From: Gemmatimonadota bacterium
Lineage (GTDB): Bacteria > Gemmatimonadota > Gemmatimonadetes > Gemmatimonadales > Gemmatimonadaceae
NCBI GenBank assembly: GCA_021324775.1
Contig: JAJPIM010000006.1
Span: forward strand, 62,001 to 126,000
Length of the DNA stretch: 64,000 nucleotides
Reading direction: 5' to 3'
Within the stretch, counting starts at the first letter, position 1; each line of letters starts with the position of its first letter. The position numbers were made by a program, and so were the translations under genes. Below, in pieces: positions 54,163 through 62,776 of this stretch. A model generated the notes under the pieces. The model made no database searches. It worked only from the letters and a program-made list of their open reading frames with translations, and was not told the DNA's origin.

Positions 54163-54191
54163 TTGCGGGTTGCTGCCGGGGCCTCTATAAT
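54163..54191 (+). promoter_or_regulatory. Promoter of the soxDAGB-like operon
   Basis: TTGCGG (54163-54168) and TATAAT (54186-54191) are separated by 17 bases, about 90 bases before the soxD start. It lies in the 308-base region shared with the divergent APC gene. Confidence 0.7.
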
Positions 54192-54218
54192 CCCGGACCG
54201 GTGCCACAAATGAGACGC

Positions 54219-54237
54219 AGTACCGTAAAACGATACT
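54219..54237. promoter_or_regulatory. Palindromic candidate operator for the sox operon
   Basis: AGTACCGT-AAA-ACGATACT is a 19-bp palindrome (7 of 8 pairs) about 28 bases downstream of the -10. The position suits repression by a local regulator, perhaps the IclR protein at 58997. Confidence 0.45.
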
Positions 54238-54283
54238 CCACCCGGCAGCCGCACGTGTCAAGTCAGGAGTGGAAAAGGGTGTC

Positions 54284-54535
54284 ATGGCTCTCCTGATCAC
54301 CTGTCCGAATTGTGGCAGCCGCGCCTATACCGAGTTCTGGTTCGGCGGCGAACTGCCCGCGCCGCCGCCCGCACCCGGCGCACCCGTCGACGCGAGCGCG
54401 GAGTTCGGACGCGTCTGGTACCGCCGCAACGTCGCGGGCCTCCAGGCCGAGCGCTGGTTCCACTTCGCCGGCTGCCGCCGCTGGCTCACGGTGCAACGCG
54501 ACACACGCACCAATGCGGTCCATGCCGGCGATTGA
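54284..54535 (+). CDS. soxD: Sarcosine oxidase delta-subunit-type protein
   Basis: The small zinc protein shows ITCPNCGSRAYTEFWFGGEL, with two Cys ligands, and later WFHFAGCRRWLTVQRDTRTNAV, with His and Cys. This is the SoxD pattern, and the 83-residue length fits. It stabilises the oxidase complex. ATG at 54284 (MALLITCPNC) is preferred to GTG at 54281. The alpha gene overlaps its end by 14 bases. Confidence 0.93.
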   Translation: MALLITCPNCGSRAYTEFWFGGELPAPPPAPGAPVDASAEFGRVWYRRNVAGLQAERWFHFAGCRRWLTVQRDTRTNAVHAGD

Positions 54536-57170
54536 CTTCGAGGGACGCTCGGTCCCCATCCACGCCGGCGATTCGGTCGCCTCGGCGCTCTACCGCGACG
54601 GCGTGCGGATCCTCTCGCGCTCGTTCAAGTACCACCGCCCGCGAGGCCTGTACTGCGTCAGTGGGGACTGCGCGCACTGCATGGTCACCGTCGACGGCGA
54701 GCCCGCCGTCCGCTCGTGCGTCACGCCGGCCGCGAATGGCCAGCGCGTCGCCCGCGCGAGCGCATGGCCGTCGCCCGAACACGACGTCCTGGTCTCGGCC
54801 TGGTGGATGCGCGCACTGCTGCCGGTCGGCTTCTACTACAAGCTCTTCGCGAAACCCCGGTGGATGTGGCCCCTCGCGGAACGCTACATCCGCCGCGTCG
54901 CCGGCATCGGGCCGGTCGATACCACGGCACGGCCGGGACGCATCCTGCGCCGCAATCACCACCCCGATGTGATGGTCGCGGGAGGCGGCGCCGCCGGACT
55001 CGCCGCCGCGCTGCGCGCCGCCGGCCGCGGCGAATCGGTGCTCCTCGCGGATGAAGGCGCGATCGGGGAGAAGGTGGCCCCCGGCCCCACCCGCTCGGCC
55101 ATCGCGAAGCTGCTCGCCAGCGCTCGCGCGCACCCGCAGGTGACCATCCTCGAACACACGCGCGTCACCGGTCTCTATGACGGCCCGCTCGTCATCGCCG
55201 CGGGCGAAGGCGTCGCACACTGGATCCACCCCGCCCGCATCGTGATCGCCACCGGCGCCGTCGAGCAGCACGCGGTGTTTCCGGGCAACGACCTCCCCGG
55301 TGTCTGGCTCGGTCGCGGCGCCGCGCGCATGGCCGGCGTCCACGGGCTCGCACCCGGCCGCTCCACGGTCGTCGTTGCCGGGACGACCGAAGCGCTCGAG
55401 CACGTCGAGACACTGCGCAAGTCGGGCACCGTGATCCGCCTCGTGGTCGCGCCCGCCGCAATCGCACCGCACGTCCCTTCGGGGATCCCCGTCGTCGTGG
55501 ATGGCACGGTCGTGGAAGCGCGCGGCGGACGGTCACTCCGTGCGGTCGTGATCATGGGACCGGCCGGACGCACCGTCGTCTCGTGTGATGCCCTGGCCGT
55601 CTCGCTGGGCTTCGTCCCGCGCGATGGCCTCCTGCGCCAGGCGTCGATCGGGATCATCAACGGCGCGGGCGATGTCGTCGAGCCAGGATGTACGGTCGCC
55701 AGAGCTATTGCGAGTGGCGAGGCGGCGGCCGAGCGGCCGCTGTCTGCACCGATGTCCGTCGTTCCGGGGGTGGGCGCGCCTCCGGGCGGCGGCATCGTGT
55801 GCACCTGCGAAGATGTCACCACCAAGGAGCTGTCGGCTGCCTGGGATGAAGGCTACCGGTGGACCGAGCTGCTCAAACGCTACACCACGGCCACCATGGG
55901 GCCGTGCCAGGGCCTGCTCTGCCACCAGCACCTGCGCGCGTTCGTTGTGAGCCGCTCGCCGGCCGGACCCGCCGGCGCCCCGACCACCGCGCGTCCGCCC
56001 GCCCGCGGGCTGACGATGGAAGAAGCGGCCGCCGGCGCCGAGCACGCGATCGAGCAGCGCACCGTGCTGCACGACCGCCACATCGATCGCGGCGCGCGCA
56101 TGGACTGGGCCGGTGCGTGGAAACGCCCCGCGTCGTATGACGACCCGCTCGCCGAATACTGGGCCGTGCGGCGCGGGGTCAGCGTCATGGATGTCGGCAC
56201 GCTCGGCAAATACCGCGTGTGCGGCCCGGATGCGACGGAGTTCCTCGACCGCCTGTACCCGGTGGACGTCCGCACGATCAAGCCGGGACGAAGCCGCTAC
56301 GGTCTCCTGCTCAACGAAGCAGGCCACATCTTCGACGACGGCCTCGTCGCCGCGATGGGGGCGAATGACTACTTCGTCTCCGCGACGTCGAGCGGCGCGG
56401 ATGCCGCCGAAGCCTGGATGCGCGACTGGGCCGAGACGTGGCGGCTCCGGGTGCACATCGTCAACCAGACGACGGCACTCGGCGCTATCAATGTCGCCGG
56501 CCCATCGTCCCGCGATCTGCTCGCGCGGCTGACGAAGGACCCGGTCGATAATGACACCCTGCCCTACGGCGGACTCCGAAAGATCACGGTCGCGGGCATT
56601 CCCTGCATCGCGCTCCGCGTCGGGTTCGTGGGCGAGTTGAGTTTCGAGTTGCACCATCCACGGTCGCGCGGGGTCGAGCTGTGGGATGCACTGCTCGCCG
56701 CCGGCAAGGACCTTGGCATCAGGCCGCACGGTCTCGACACGCTCAAGCTGCTGCGGCTGGAAAAAGGACACATTCTCGTCGGGCAGGACACCGACTTCGA
56801 TACGACCCCCGGCAAGATCGGGCTCGAATCACTGGTGCGGATGAACAAGCCGTACTTCATCGGACGATCCGCCCTCGAACGGCTCGCCACCCGCCCCCCG
56901 CAACGCCGCCTCGTGCCCCTGCGGTTTGCAGGGACTAACGCACCAGACGAAGGCGCGCAGTTGATGGACGGCGACCGGCACGTCGGATATCTGACATCCA
57001 GCCGGTATTCGCCCGCTCTCGAATGCGGCGTCGCACTCGGATGGCTCGCCACCAACGGCGGCTCCGGACCAGTACGAGTCGTGGCCGTCAGCCGCGGCCA
57101 GCGGCGCGACCAGGGCGAGGTCGTGAGCGCTCCGTTCTATGACTCGAAATCGGTGAAACTCCGTGGTTGA
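54522..57170 (+). CDS. soxA: Sarcosine oxidase alpha-like subunit with two [2Fe-2S] cysteine sets and a GcvT domain
   Basis: Residues 1-90 form a Fer2-like domain with C45, C50, C53 and C66 (CVSGDCAHC...C). From about 150 is a dinucleotide domain (VMVAGGGAAGLAAALRAAG). C427, C429, C462 and C467 make a BFD-type set (CTC...CQGLLC). From about 540 is an aminomethyltransferase domain (DVGTLGKYRVCGPDATEFLDRLY, GLDTLKLLRLEKGHILVGQD). Classical sarcosine oxidase alpha lacks both Fe-S sets. At 882 residues it is shorter than the usual near-1000. It should oxidise an N-methyl amine and pass the carbon to tetrahydrofolate. ATG at 54522 is chosen; 54513 is possible. Confidence 0.9.
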   Translation: MPAIDFEGRSVPIHAGDSVASALYRDGVRILSRSFKYHRPRGLYCVSGDCAHCMVTVDGEPAVRSCVTPAANGQRVARASAWPSPEHDVLVSAWWMRALLPVGFYYKLFAKPRWMWPLAERYIRRVAGIGPVDTTARPGRILRRNHHPDVMVAGGGAAGLAAALRAAGRGESVLLADEGAIGEKVAPGPTRSAIAKLLASARAHPQVTILEHTRVTGLYDGPLVIAAGEGVAHWIHPARIVIATGAVEQHAVFPGNDLPGVWLGRGAARMAGVHGLAPGRSTVVVAGTTEALEHVETLRKSGTVIRLVVAPAAIAPHVPSGIPVVVDGTVVEARGGRSLRAVVIMGPAGRTVVSCDALAVSLGFVPRDGLLRQASIGIINGAGDVVEPGCTVARAIASGEAAAERPLSAPMSVVPGVGAPPGGGIVCTCEDVTTKELSAAWDEGYRWTELLKRYTTATMGPCQGLLCHQHLRAFVVSRSPAGPAGAPTTARPPARGLTMEEAAAGAEHAIEQRTVLHDRHIDRGARMDWAGAWKRPASYDDPLAEYWAVRRGVSVMDVGTLGKYRVCGPDATEFLDRLYPVDVRTIKPGRSRYGLLLNEAGHIFDDGLVAAMGANDYFVSATSSGADAAEAWMRDWAETWRLRVHIVNQTTALGAINVAGPSSRDLLARLTKDPVDNDTLPYGGLRKITVAGIPCIALRVGFVGELSFELHHPRSRGVELWDALLAAGKDLGIRPHGLDTLKLLRLEKGHILVGQDTDFDTTPGKIGLESLVRMNKPYFIGRSALERLATRPPQRRLVPLRFAGTNAPDEGAQLMDGDRHVGYLTSSRYSPALECGVALGWLATNGGSGPVRVVAVSRGQRRDQGEVVSAPFYDSKSVKLRG

Positions 57171-57708
57171 AATCACAGAGTCGCGGGCGGCGATCATCGC
57201 CTGCCTCGATACGGCGGAGGTGCTGGACCGCCTCCCCGATCACGGTGGGGCGTTCCGCGCGCGTGTCGCGTGCGAGGAGCTCCTGCTCATCGGACCGGCG
57301 ACCGCCGCCGCTGACCTGCTCGCCTACGCGACGGCGTACCTTGAGCGTGCCGGATCGTCGGGACTCGCGGTCGACGTCACCGACGCTTGGAGCGTGTGCA
57401 CGGTCTCGGGCGCGGATGCCGCCGAGGTGTGGGCCCGTCTCTCCGAGAATCGCATGCCCGATGAGCGGCCGGCGTTCGTGCAGGGCGCCGTCGCGTCGAT
57501 TCCCGCCAAGACGATCGCCGGAGACCGCGAGATCCACGTGATCACCCCGTCGAACCTCGGCCATCACGTGCCGCACCGGATCTTCAGCGCATGCCGGGAC
57601 CTCGCACCACAGGCGGGCGCGCCGCGCCAGTTCGCCGTCCGTCGTGTGGCGCCGGCCGGCGCCGGCGCGTCCAGCACGGACGCGACACCCGTCAGAGTGG
57701 CCTCGTGA
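57163..57708 (+). CDS. soxG: Sarcosine oxidase gamma-subunit-type protein
   Basis: The 181-residue protein has the SoxG/GcvT-fold appearance: GAFRARVACEELLLIGP, then VDVTDAWSVCTVSGADAAEVWARLSENR and REIHVITPSNLGHHVPHRIF. It is a structural subunit bound to the alpha C-terminal part. It starts at GTG 57163, overlapping the alpha stop by 8 bases. The C-terminal Ala/Gly tail (RVAPAGAGASSTDATP) is low complexity. The assignment rests partly on its place between alpha and beta genes. Confidence 0.78.
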   Translation: MVEITESRAAIIACLDTAEVLDRLPDHGGAFRARVACEELLLIGPATAAADLLAYATAYLERAGSSGLAVDVTDAWSVCTVSGADAAEVWARLSENRMPDERPAFVQGAVASIPAKTIAGDREIHVITPSNLGHHVPHRIFSACRDLAPQAGAPRQFAVRRVAPAGAGASSTDATPVRVAS

Positions 57709-57732
57709 GGGTCGCATCGTGAAGGTGGCATC

Positions 57733-58941
57733 GTGAGCGGGTGGCTGCGCCGGCGGACGTACCTGCGGACCAACGACCGCAAGCCGCACTACGATGTCGT
57801 GATCATCGGCGGTGGCGGCCACGGGCTCGCGACCGCGTATTACCTCGCGGCCCGCTTCGGCATCACCAATGTCGCGGTGCTGGAGCGGTCGTACATCGGC
57901 TCGGGCGGCACCGGACGCAACACGACGATCCTCCGCGCGAACTACAAGACGCCGTCCACGATCCGGTTCTTCAAGGCCAGCTTCGACATGTACGCCGGTC
58001 TCGCCGGGGAGCTGGACTACAACATGCTGCGCTCGGAGCGCGGCCTGTTCTGGCTCGCGCACTCGGAGTTGCAGATGCAGAACCAGATCGAGCGCGCCCT
58101 GCAGAATCAGACCTTCGGCGTCAACACGGTCTATCTCTCGCCGGACGAGATCCAGCGCATCTGCCCGCAGCTCGACATGTCGGGCGGCGGCTCGCGGCCG
58201 ATCATGGGTGCGGCGTACCACCCGCCGGGGTCGACCATCCGCCACGACGCGGTCGCCTGGGCGTACGCGAGCCAGGCACAGCGCCGCGGCGTGCATATCC
58301 ATCAGGGCGTGTCCGTGATCGGCGTGCGTGTCGAGCACGGCCGCTGCGTCGGCGTCGACACGACCGCCGGCCACATCGGCGCGGGCGCCGTGGTCAGCGC
58401 GGTCGGCGGCTATGTGACGCTGGTCGCCGATATGGTCGGTCTGGAGCTGCCGATCATCACGCACCCGCTGCAGGCGTTCGTCACCGAATCCTACCGGCCC
58501 GCGCTCGACCCCATCGTGGCATCGGCCGATCTCCACATTTACGTGTCGCAGAGCGCGCGGGGCGAGTTCCTGATCGGGGCCGAGATCGATCCGTATACCA
58601 GCTATTCGACACGGTCCACGTACCCGTTCCTGTCCTCGGCCGCGGCCCGCTCGCTGGAGCTGTTTCCGTTTCTCGCGAAGTTGAAGATCCTGCGGCAATG
58701 GACCGGCGTCTGCGACATGACGCCCGACTATTCGCCGCTCATGGGCGTGACGCCGGTCGAATCGTTCTACCTGTCGTCGGGATGGGGGACGTGGGGCTTC
58801 AAGGCCATCCCGGCATCCGGCATCGCCATGGCGGAGCTGGTGGCAACCGGAAAGGTGCCGCCGCTCATCGAAGCATTTGCGCTCGACCGGTTCGAGAGGG
58901 ATCGCGCGGTATCCGAGCGAGCCTCGGCGGGTACTCACTAG
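57733..58941 (+). CDS. soxB: Sarcosine oxidase beta-like FAD/FMN subunit
   Basis: The N-terminus YDVVIIGGGGHGLATAYYLAARFG is the FAD-binding motif. The SoxB signatures VLERSYIGSGGTGRNTTILRANY, TIRHDAVAWAYASQAQRRG (the His that carries covalent FMN in SoxB) and WTGVCDMTPDYSPLMG, with GWGTWGFKAIPASG, all appear. It oxidises the substrate and passes electrons on. GTG at 57733 is the start. The operon order is D-A-G-B rather than the usual B-D-A-G. The regulator follows 55 bases later. Confidence 0.94.
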   Translation: MSGWLRRRTYLRTNDRKPHYDVVIIGGGGHGLATAYYLAARFGITNVAVLERSYIGSGGTGRNTTILRANYKTPSTIRFFKASFDMYAGLAGELDYNMLRSERGLFWLAHSELQMQNQIERALQNQTFGVNTVYLSPDEIQRICPQLDMSGGGSRPIMGAAYHPPGSTIRHDAVAWAYASQAQRRGVHIHQGVSVIGVRVEHGRCVGVDTTAGHIGAGAVVSAVGGYVTLVADMVGLELPIITHPLQAFVTESYRPALDPIVASADLHIYVSQSARGEFLIGAEIDPYTSYSTRSTYPFLSSAAARSLELFPFLAKLKILRQWTGVCDMTPDYSPLMGVTPVESFYLSSGWGTWGFKAIPASGIAMAELVATGKVPPLIEAFALDRFERDRAVSERASAGTH

Positions 58942-58996
58942 TGCGGCGAGAGATGTGCCGTCTGATCAAGTAGCCTGATCTGTGCAGGAGGGATAG

Positions 58997-59863
58997 ATGC
59001 TGCAAAAACTGAGTAGGGTGCTGAATCTGTTCACGCCCGATCGTGCCGAGCTGTCCGTTCGCGACATCGCGCGCCCGTTCAAGTGGCCCAAGAGCACGGC
59101 GTACCGGATCCTGAGCCGCATCCAGCAGATCGGATTTCTCGATCGCGATGAGCGGACCGGGTTGTACCGGCTGGGCATCCGCCTGGCCATCTACGGCGAG
59201 CTCGCGCGGCATTCGACGTCGCTCCAGCGCATCGTATCGCCGGTCCTCCACCGGCTGAGCGCCGCCACGAGCGAGACCGCGACGCTGATGCTGCTCAACG
59301 GACAGGAAGGCGTGACCGTGGACGTCGTGGAGAGCTTCCAGCCGCTCATGCTTCCGGGACTACTCGGGGGGCGCATGCCGCTGCACGCGACCGCCGGTGG
59401 CAAGGCCCTGCTCGCGTGGGCCCATCCCTCGCGCCATGAGGCACTGCTGCGACCGCCGTTCGAGCGATTCACGCAAACCACGATCACCGACCCCGCGGAG
59501 CTGATGCGGGAGTTGGACAAGTCCAGGAAGCGCGGCTACACGATCGTGAACGGCGAGCACGTCGAGAACGTGGTCGGTGTCGGCGTGCCGATCCACGACC
59601 ACCAGGGAGGCGTGCCGGCCGCCCTCACGGTCGCTGGCCCTCGGCACCGCGCGACGGGCAAGCTCGAGATGATGGCCGCCGCGGCGATGTCCGCCGCCGC
59701 ATCGGTCTCCGCCACCCTCGGCTACAACGCCCACACCACCGGCGACGGCGCGCTGGATGGGGCCGCCGCACGCCGCAGCCCCGTCCGCCGCGCGCCTGGC
59801 ACACCGCGACGCAGCACGATCGCCTCGGCGGCGCCACGCCCAAGAGCAAGACCGCCGCGCTAG
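58997..59863 (+). CDS. IclR-family transcriptional regulator (copy 2)
   Basis: The winged helix (LSVRDIARPFKWPKSTAYRILSR) and effector domain (GVTVDVVESFQPLMLPGLLGG, MPLHATAGGKALLAW, RKRGYTIVNGEHVENVVGVGVPI) are like those of copy 1 at 31748, over nearly the full length. The ribosome-binding site GGAGGG precedes ATG 58997. A short Ala/Arg tail ends the protein. Its place after the sox-like genes suggests it controls them, possibly through the palindrome at 54219. The ligand would then be an N-methyl amino acid, which is inference. Confidence 0.93.
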   Translation: MLQKLSRVLNLFTPDRAELSVRDIARPFKWPKSTAYRILSRIQQIGFLDRDERTGLYRLGIRLAIYGELARHSTSLQRIVSPVLHRLSAATSETATLMLLNGQEGVTVDVVESFQPLMLPGLLGGRMPLHATAGGKALLAWAHPSRHEALLRPPFERFTQTTITDPAELMRELDKSRKRGYTIVNGEHVENVVGVGVPIHDHQGGVPAALTVAGPRHRATGKLEMMAAAAMSAAASVSATLGYNAHTTGDGALDGAAARRSPVRRAPGTPRRSTIASAAPRPRARPPR

Positions 59864-59900
59864 CGCCATGGGCGTTAGCGCGATGGAGTCCTAGCGCCGG

Positions 59901-59970
59901 CCGATCGATCCCGGCGCGCCGATTGATGCCAGCGCGCCAATTGATGCCAGCGCGCCGATTGATTGCCGCG
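59901..59970 (+). repeat. 18-bp tandem repeat
   Basis: Units at 59901, 59919 and 59937 begin CCGATCGATCCCGGCGCG, CCGATTGATGCCAGCGCG and CCAATTGATGCCAGCGCG, and a fourth partial unit follows at 59955. It sits just after the IclR gene stop. Confidence 0.85.
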
Positions 59971-59984
59971 CTGCGGTCAGAATT

Positions 59985-60290
59985 CGTCTCTGGTCGCACT
60001 GTTCGACGCCGGCTCGGCGATCAGAATCGTCCCTGGTAGGGGCCGGTCGCGACCGGCCCAGGTGCGCCCCGCACCGATGCACGGGCCGTATTCCGCAGGA
60101 CCATCCACCAATCCACGGGCTCCGCACCATCGCCGCGGATTAACGCAGCGGGGGCCGTTCGTGAACGGCCCCCAGACGGATGCCGCAGCCAACATATCGG
60201 CCCGCATCGCAACCATCGGCACCGCACCAATCCGTCCCTGGTAGGGCCCGGTCGCGACCGGCCCTCTCTGGTTGCCGTCCCACCGCCGCC
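59985..60290 (+). repeat. Interspersed palindromic repeat cluster
   Basis: Copies of GTCCCTGGTAGGGGCCGG with the GCCGGTCGCGACCGGC palindrome lie near 60029 and 60235. The short form GGGGCCGTTCGTGAACGGCC is near 60150, and a diverged AATTCGTCTCTGG is at about 59992. No gene is visible in 59864-60301. Confidence 0.83.
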
Positions 60291-60301
60291 CGTGGCCCCT
60301 G

Positions 60302-62404
60302 CTACGGCTGCGTATTCGTGACCCCTTCCGACCCCGCCTTCGGGAAGTGCGCCTCGTACCACCTGATGCGCCGGTCGATGCCATCGATGATGTGTTTCGT
60401 TTCCGCGAGGCCGTGCCCCTCTCTCGGATACCGCACGAATATCGTCTCCACCCCCACATCCTTGAGCGCGATGAAATACTGCTCGGCCTCCCCGATCGGC
60501 ACATCGGGATCATTCTCACCATGCATGAACATCGTCGGCGTATGCACCTGCGCGACGTACTTGATCGCCGAGTGGTTCCAGACCAGATCCATCGTCGTGC
60601 CCTGGTGGAGGAACTGCCCGTACTCCATCTCGAGGTACTGGTTGTAGTACGTCATGTAGTTGAAGCTCACGAGATTGCTGATGCCCGCCGTGGGTACCGC
60701 CGCCTTGAACTCGTTGGTCTGCGTGATGAGCCAATCCGTGAGCTGCCCGCCGTAACTGACGCCTTCGATCCCCATGCGTTCGCGATCGATCCACAGATTG
60801 CGGCGGAGCGTCGCGCTGACCGCGTACAACACGTCCTGCCCTTCGTTGCCATCCTGATCGCCGAACACCGCGTCCGCGAACTTCTGCCCGTAGCCCGTGG
60901 AGCCGCGGTAGTTGACGTGCAGCGTCGCGAACCCGTGCGCCGCATACACCTGGTCCTGGAACTCGAACTCGGGCCCGTTCTGGCCGTGCGGGCCGCCGTG
61001 GATCTCGACGATCAACGGATACTTCTTCGCCGGCGACGTGTCCGCCGGATTCACCGCCAGCCCCACCGGCAGCACGAGAAACGACTCGACCGCGAACTTG
61101 TTGTCGTTGCTGACCGCGACCACCGAATCCACGCTCGCGATCTGCTTGCCCGTGAGGAGGGCTGAGTTGAGATCGGTGAGCTTCCGGGGCGCGGTCGCGC
61201 CGCTCCGGACATAGAGCTCTGCCATGTCCTTCGTCGTCGTGAGCCCGTATGCGATCTGTCCCGCCTTGCCGGCCGAAAACTCGTAGGCCCAACCGAGATC
61301 GTTGACGACGACCTGCGGCGTGCCCGCCACGCCAGCCGGCGACACCGGGATCCGCAACACGTGCACGCTCCCGCGCTGTTCCGCCGAGACGTACACCGCG
61401 GCGCCGTCCGGCGACCACTGAGGATGGCCCTGGCGCGCGTCCACGGACCCGATTTCGTGACGGTGGCTGCCGTCGGCGTCCATGACCCACGCGTGGGTGT
61501 CTTCCATCGTGGTCTCGCGGTCGGTCAACCCTCGGGTGGTGGCCGAGTAGACGATGTGCTTGCCATCGGGCGACCACCTGGGCGCGTATTCGGTGCTTTC
61601 CGTCGAGGTGAGACGCGTGATGGCGCCGTCAGCCGGATCCACCGTGAACACATCGTAGTTGAAGAACTCGTCGGAGTTCGGCTCGTAGTTGGAGATGAAC
61701 ACGATGTGCTTCCCGTCGGGCGACCAGTCGATCGAATGCTCATCGCGAATCCCCTTCGTGAGCTGCCGCACCTGCTTCGACCCGACGTCCACGATGAAGA
61801 TGTGGAGGTGGCGGTTGTCGTTGAAATGCGTCAGGCCCTCCTCCGCCGTCGCGTGATACAGATACCGGGTGAAGACCTTGGGGTCGCCATTCGCGGCCTC
61901 GGTCTCCGGTCCGGGGATCGACGAGACGAACGCGATCTGTTTCCCGTCGGGCGCCCACGTGATGTCCTGGCCGCGGTCGGGCAGCGGCGCGTTGGAGCTC
62001 GCGACCGGCGCGACGACCGCCGCACCCGATCCATCGGGATGCACGACCCAGAGGCCGTTCTGGTCGCCATCCGCGCCCTCGTACGCGATCCACTTTCCGT
62101 CCGGGGACCAGTGCGGCGACGCCCCGTTGGCGTGCTCGCTGCCGATGCGCGTGGATTTCTGCGTGGCGATATCCGCCACCCAGAGCTGCGTGTACGGGCG
62201 CCCCGGCTGGTCGCCCATGGTGACCGTGTAGGCGACGCTCCGCCCGTCGGGCGACAGCGCGACTTCCGCCACGGATCGGAACTGCGTGAGATCGGCGCTC
62301 TGCAACAGGCCCTGCGCCTGGACGGACACCGCCGCGCCGGCCACACCGGCGCCCGCGAGCATCAGGGACTCCAAGACAATCGATAGCTGCCGGCACGTTC
62401 CCAT
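60302..62404 (-). CDS. S9-family serine peptidase (second copy), exported
   Basis: A signal peptide (SLMLAGAGVAGAAVSVQAQ) leads to a beta-propeller of WSPDGK repeats (SPHWSPDGKWIAYEG, PRWSPDGKHIVYSA, PQWSPDGAAVYVSA). The catalytic domain carries Ser in GVSYGGQLTDWLI, Asp in MHGENDPDVP and His in PREGHGLAE. It is a dipeptidyl- or acylaminoacyl-peptidase type enzyme. ATG at 62404 (MGTCRQLSIVL) is chosen because the longer frame runs through a repeat element. It resembles the importer-linked S9 enzyme in layout but not closely in sequence. Confidence 0.93.
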   Translation of the reverse strand: MGTCRQLSIVLESLMLAGAGVAGAAVSVQAQGLLQSADLTQFRSVAEVALSPDGRSVAYTVTMGDQPGRPYTQLWVADIATQKSTRIGSEHANGASPHWSPDGKWIAYEGADGDQNGLWVVHPDGSGAAVVAPVASSNAPLPDRGQDITWAPDGKQIAFVSSIPGPETEAANGDPKVFTRYLYHATAEEGLTHFNDNRHLHIFIVDVGSKQVRQLTKGIRDEHSIDWSPDGKHIVFISNYEPNSDEFFNYDVFTVDPADGAITRLTSTESTEYAPRWSPDGKHIVYSATTRGLTDRETTMEDTHAWVMDADGSHRHEIGSVDARQGHPQWSPDGAAVYVSAEQRGSVHVLRIPVSPAGVAGTPQVVVNDLGWAYEFSAGKAGQIAYGLTTTKDMAELYVRSGATAPRKLTDLNSALLTGKQIASVDSVVAVSNDNKFAVESFLVLPVGLAVNPADTSPAKKYPLIVEIHGGPHGQNGPEFEFQDQVYAAHGFATLHVNYRGSTGYGQKFADAVFGDQDGNEGQDVLYAVSATLRRNLWIDRERMGIEGVSYGGQLTDWLITQTNEFKAAVPTAGISNLVSFNYMTYYNQYLEMEYGQFLHQGTTMDLVWNHSAIKYVAQVHTPTMFMHGENDPDVPIGEAEQYFIALKDVGVETIFVRYPREGHGLAETKHIIDGIDRRIRWYEAHFPKAGSEGVTNTQP

Positions 62405-62438
62405 GAGCGATCTGGCTCCTCTGGAGGATCGGGCGACA

Positions 62439-62467
62439 GATGTATGAATCAGTGCAGGAAATGGCAA
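62439..62467 (-). promoter_or_regulatory. Possible promoter of the second S9 peptidase
   Basis: Minus-strand TTGCCA (62462-62467) and TACATC (62439-62444) have a 17-base spacer. The -10 is poor, so this is tentative. Confidence 0.35.
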
Positions 62468-62509
62468 GCAGGACCAATTATTGGGACAGGATCGGCACCA
62501 GTGCTGCGC

Positions 62510-62610
62510 TTCTAGTCGCTGCCACCCACAGCCTGTCGCCGAGGGCAGCAGGCGCCGTTCGAGAACCGTAGGTCGCCCTGTCGGGCAACGGCGCTTCTGG
62601 TCGCTGCCAC
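62510..62610 (+). repeat. Interspersed palindromic repeat, long form
   Basis: GAGGGCAGCAGGCGCCGTTC and the long-form GTAGGTCGCCCTGTCGGGCA are followed by GGCGCTTCTGGTCGCTGCCA. It lies about 110 bases upstream of the S9 start. Confidence 0.75.
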
Positions 62611-62776
62611 CAACCGCCTGTCGCCGGCCCACGGGTCACCGCACCAGTCGTTCGGCCGGTCGTCCCCGGCCGGACCCGTCCCAGCCCCCGGCGTTCTAGC
62701 CTCCGAATGGTCCGCGTGATATTTCCACCCGATCGTCCGAGCCCCGGGAGCCCCTCACTTCCGCCAGAGGTCCGCT

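Noticed and set aside
57088-58938. Minus-strand ORF (616 aa) over soxG and soxB
   Set aside because: It mirrors the sox genes and has no motif of its own.
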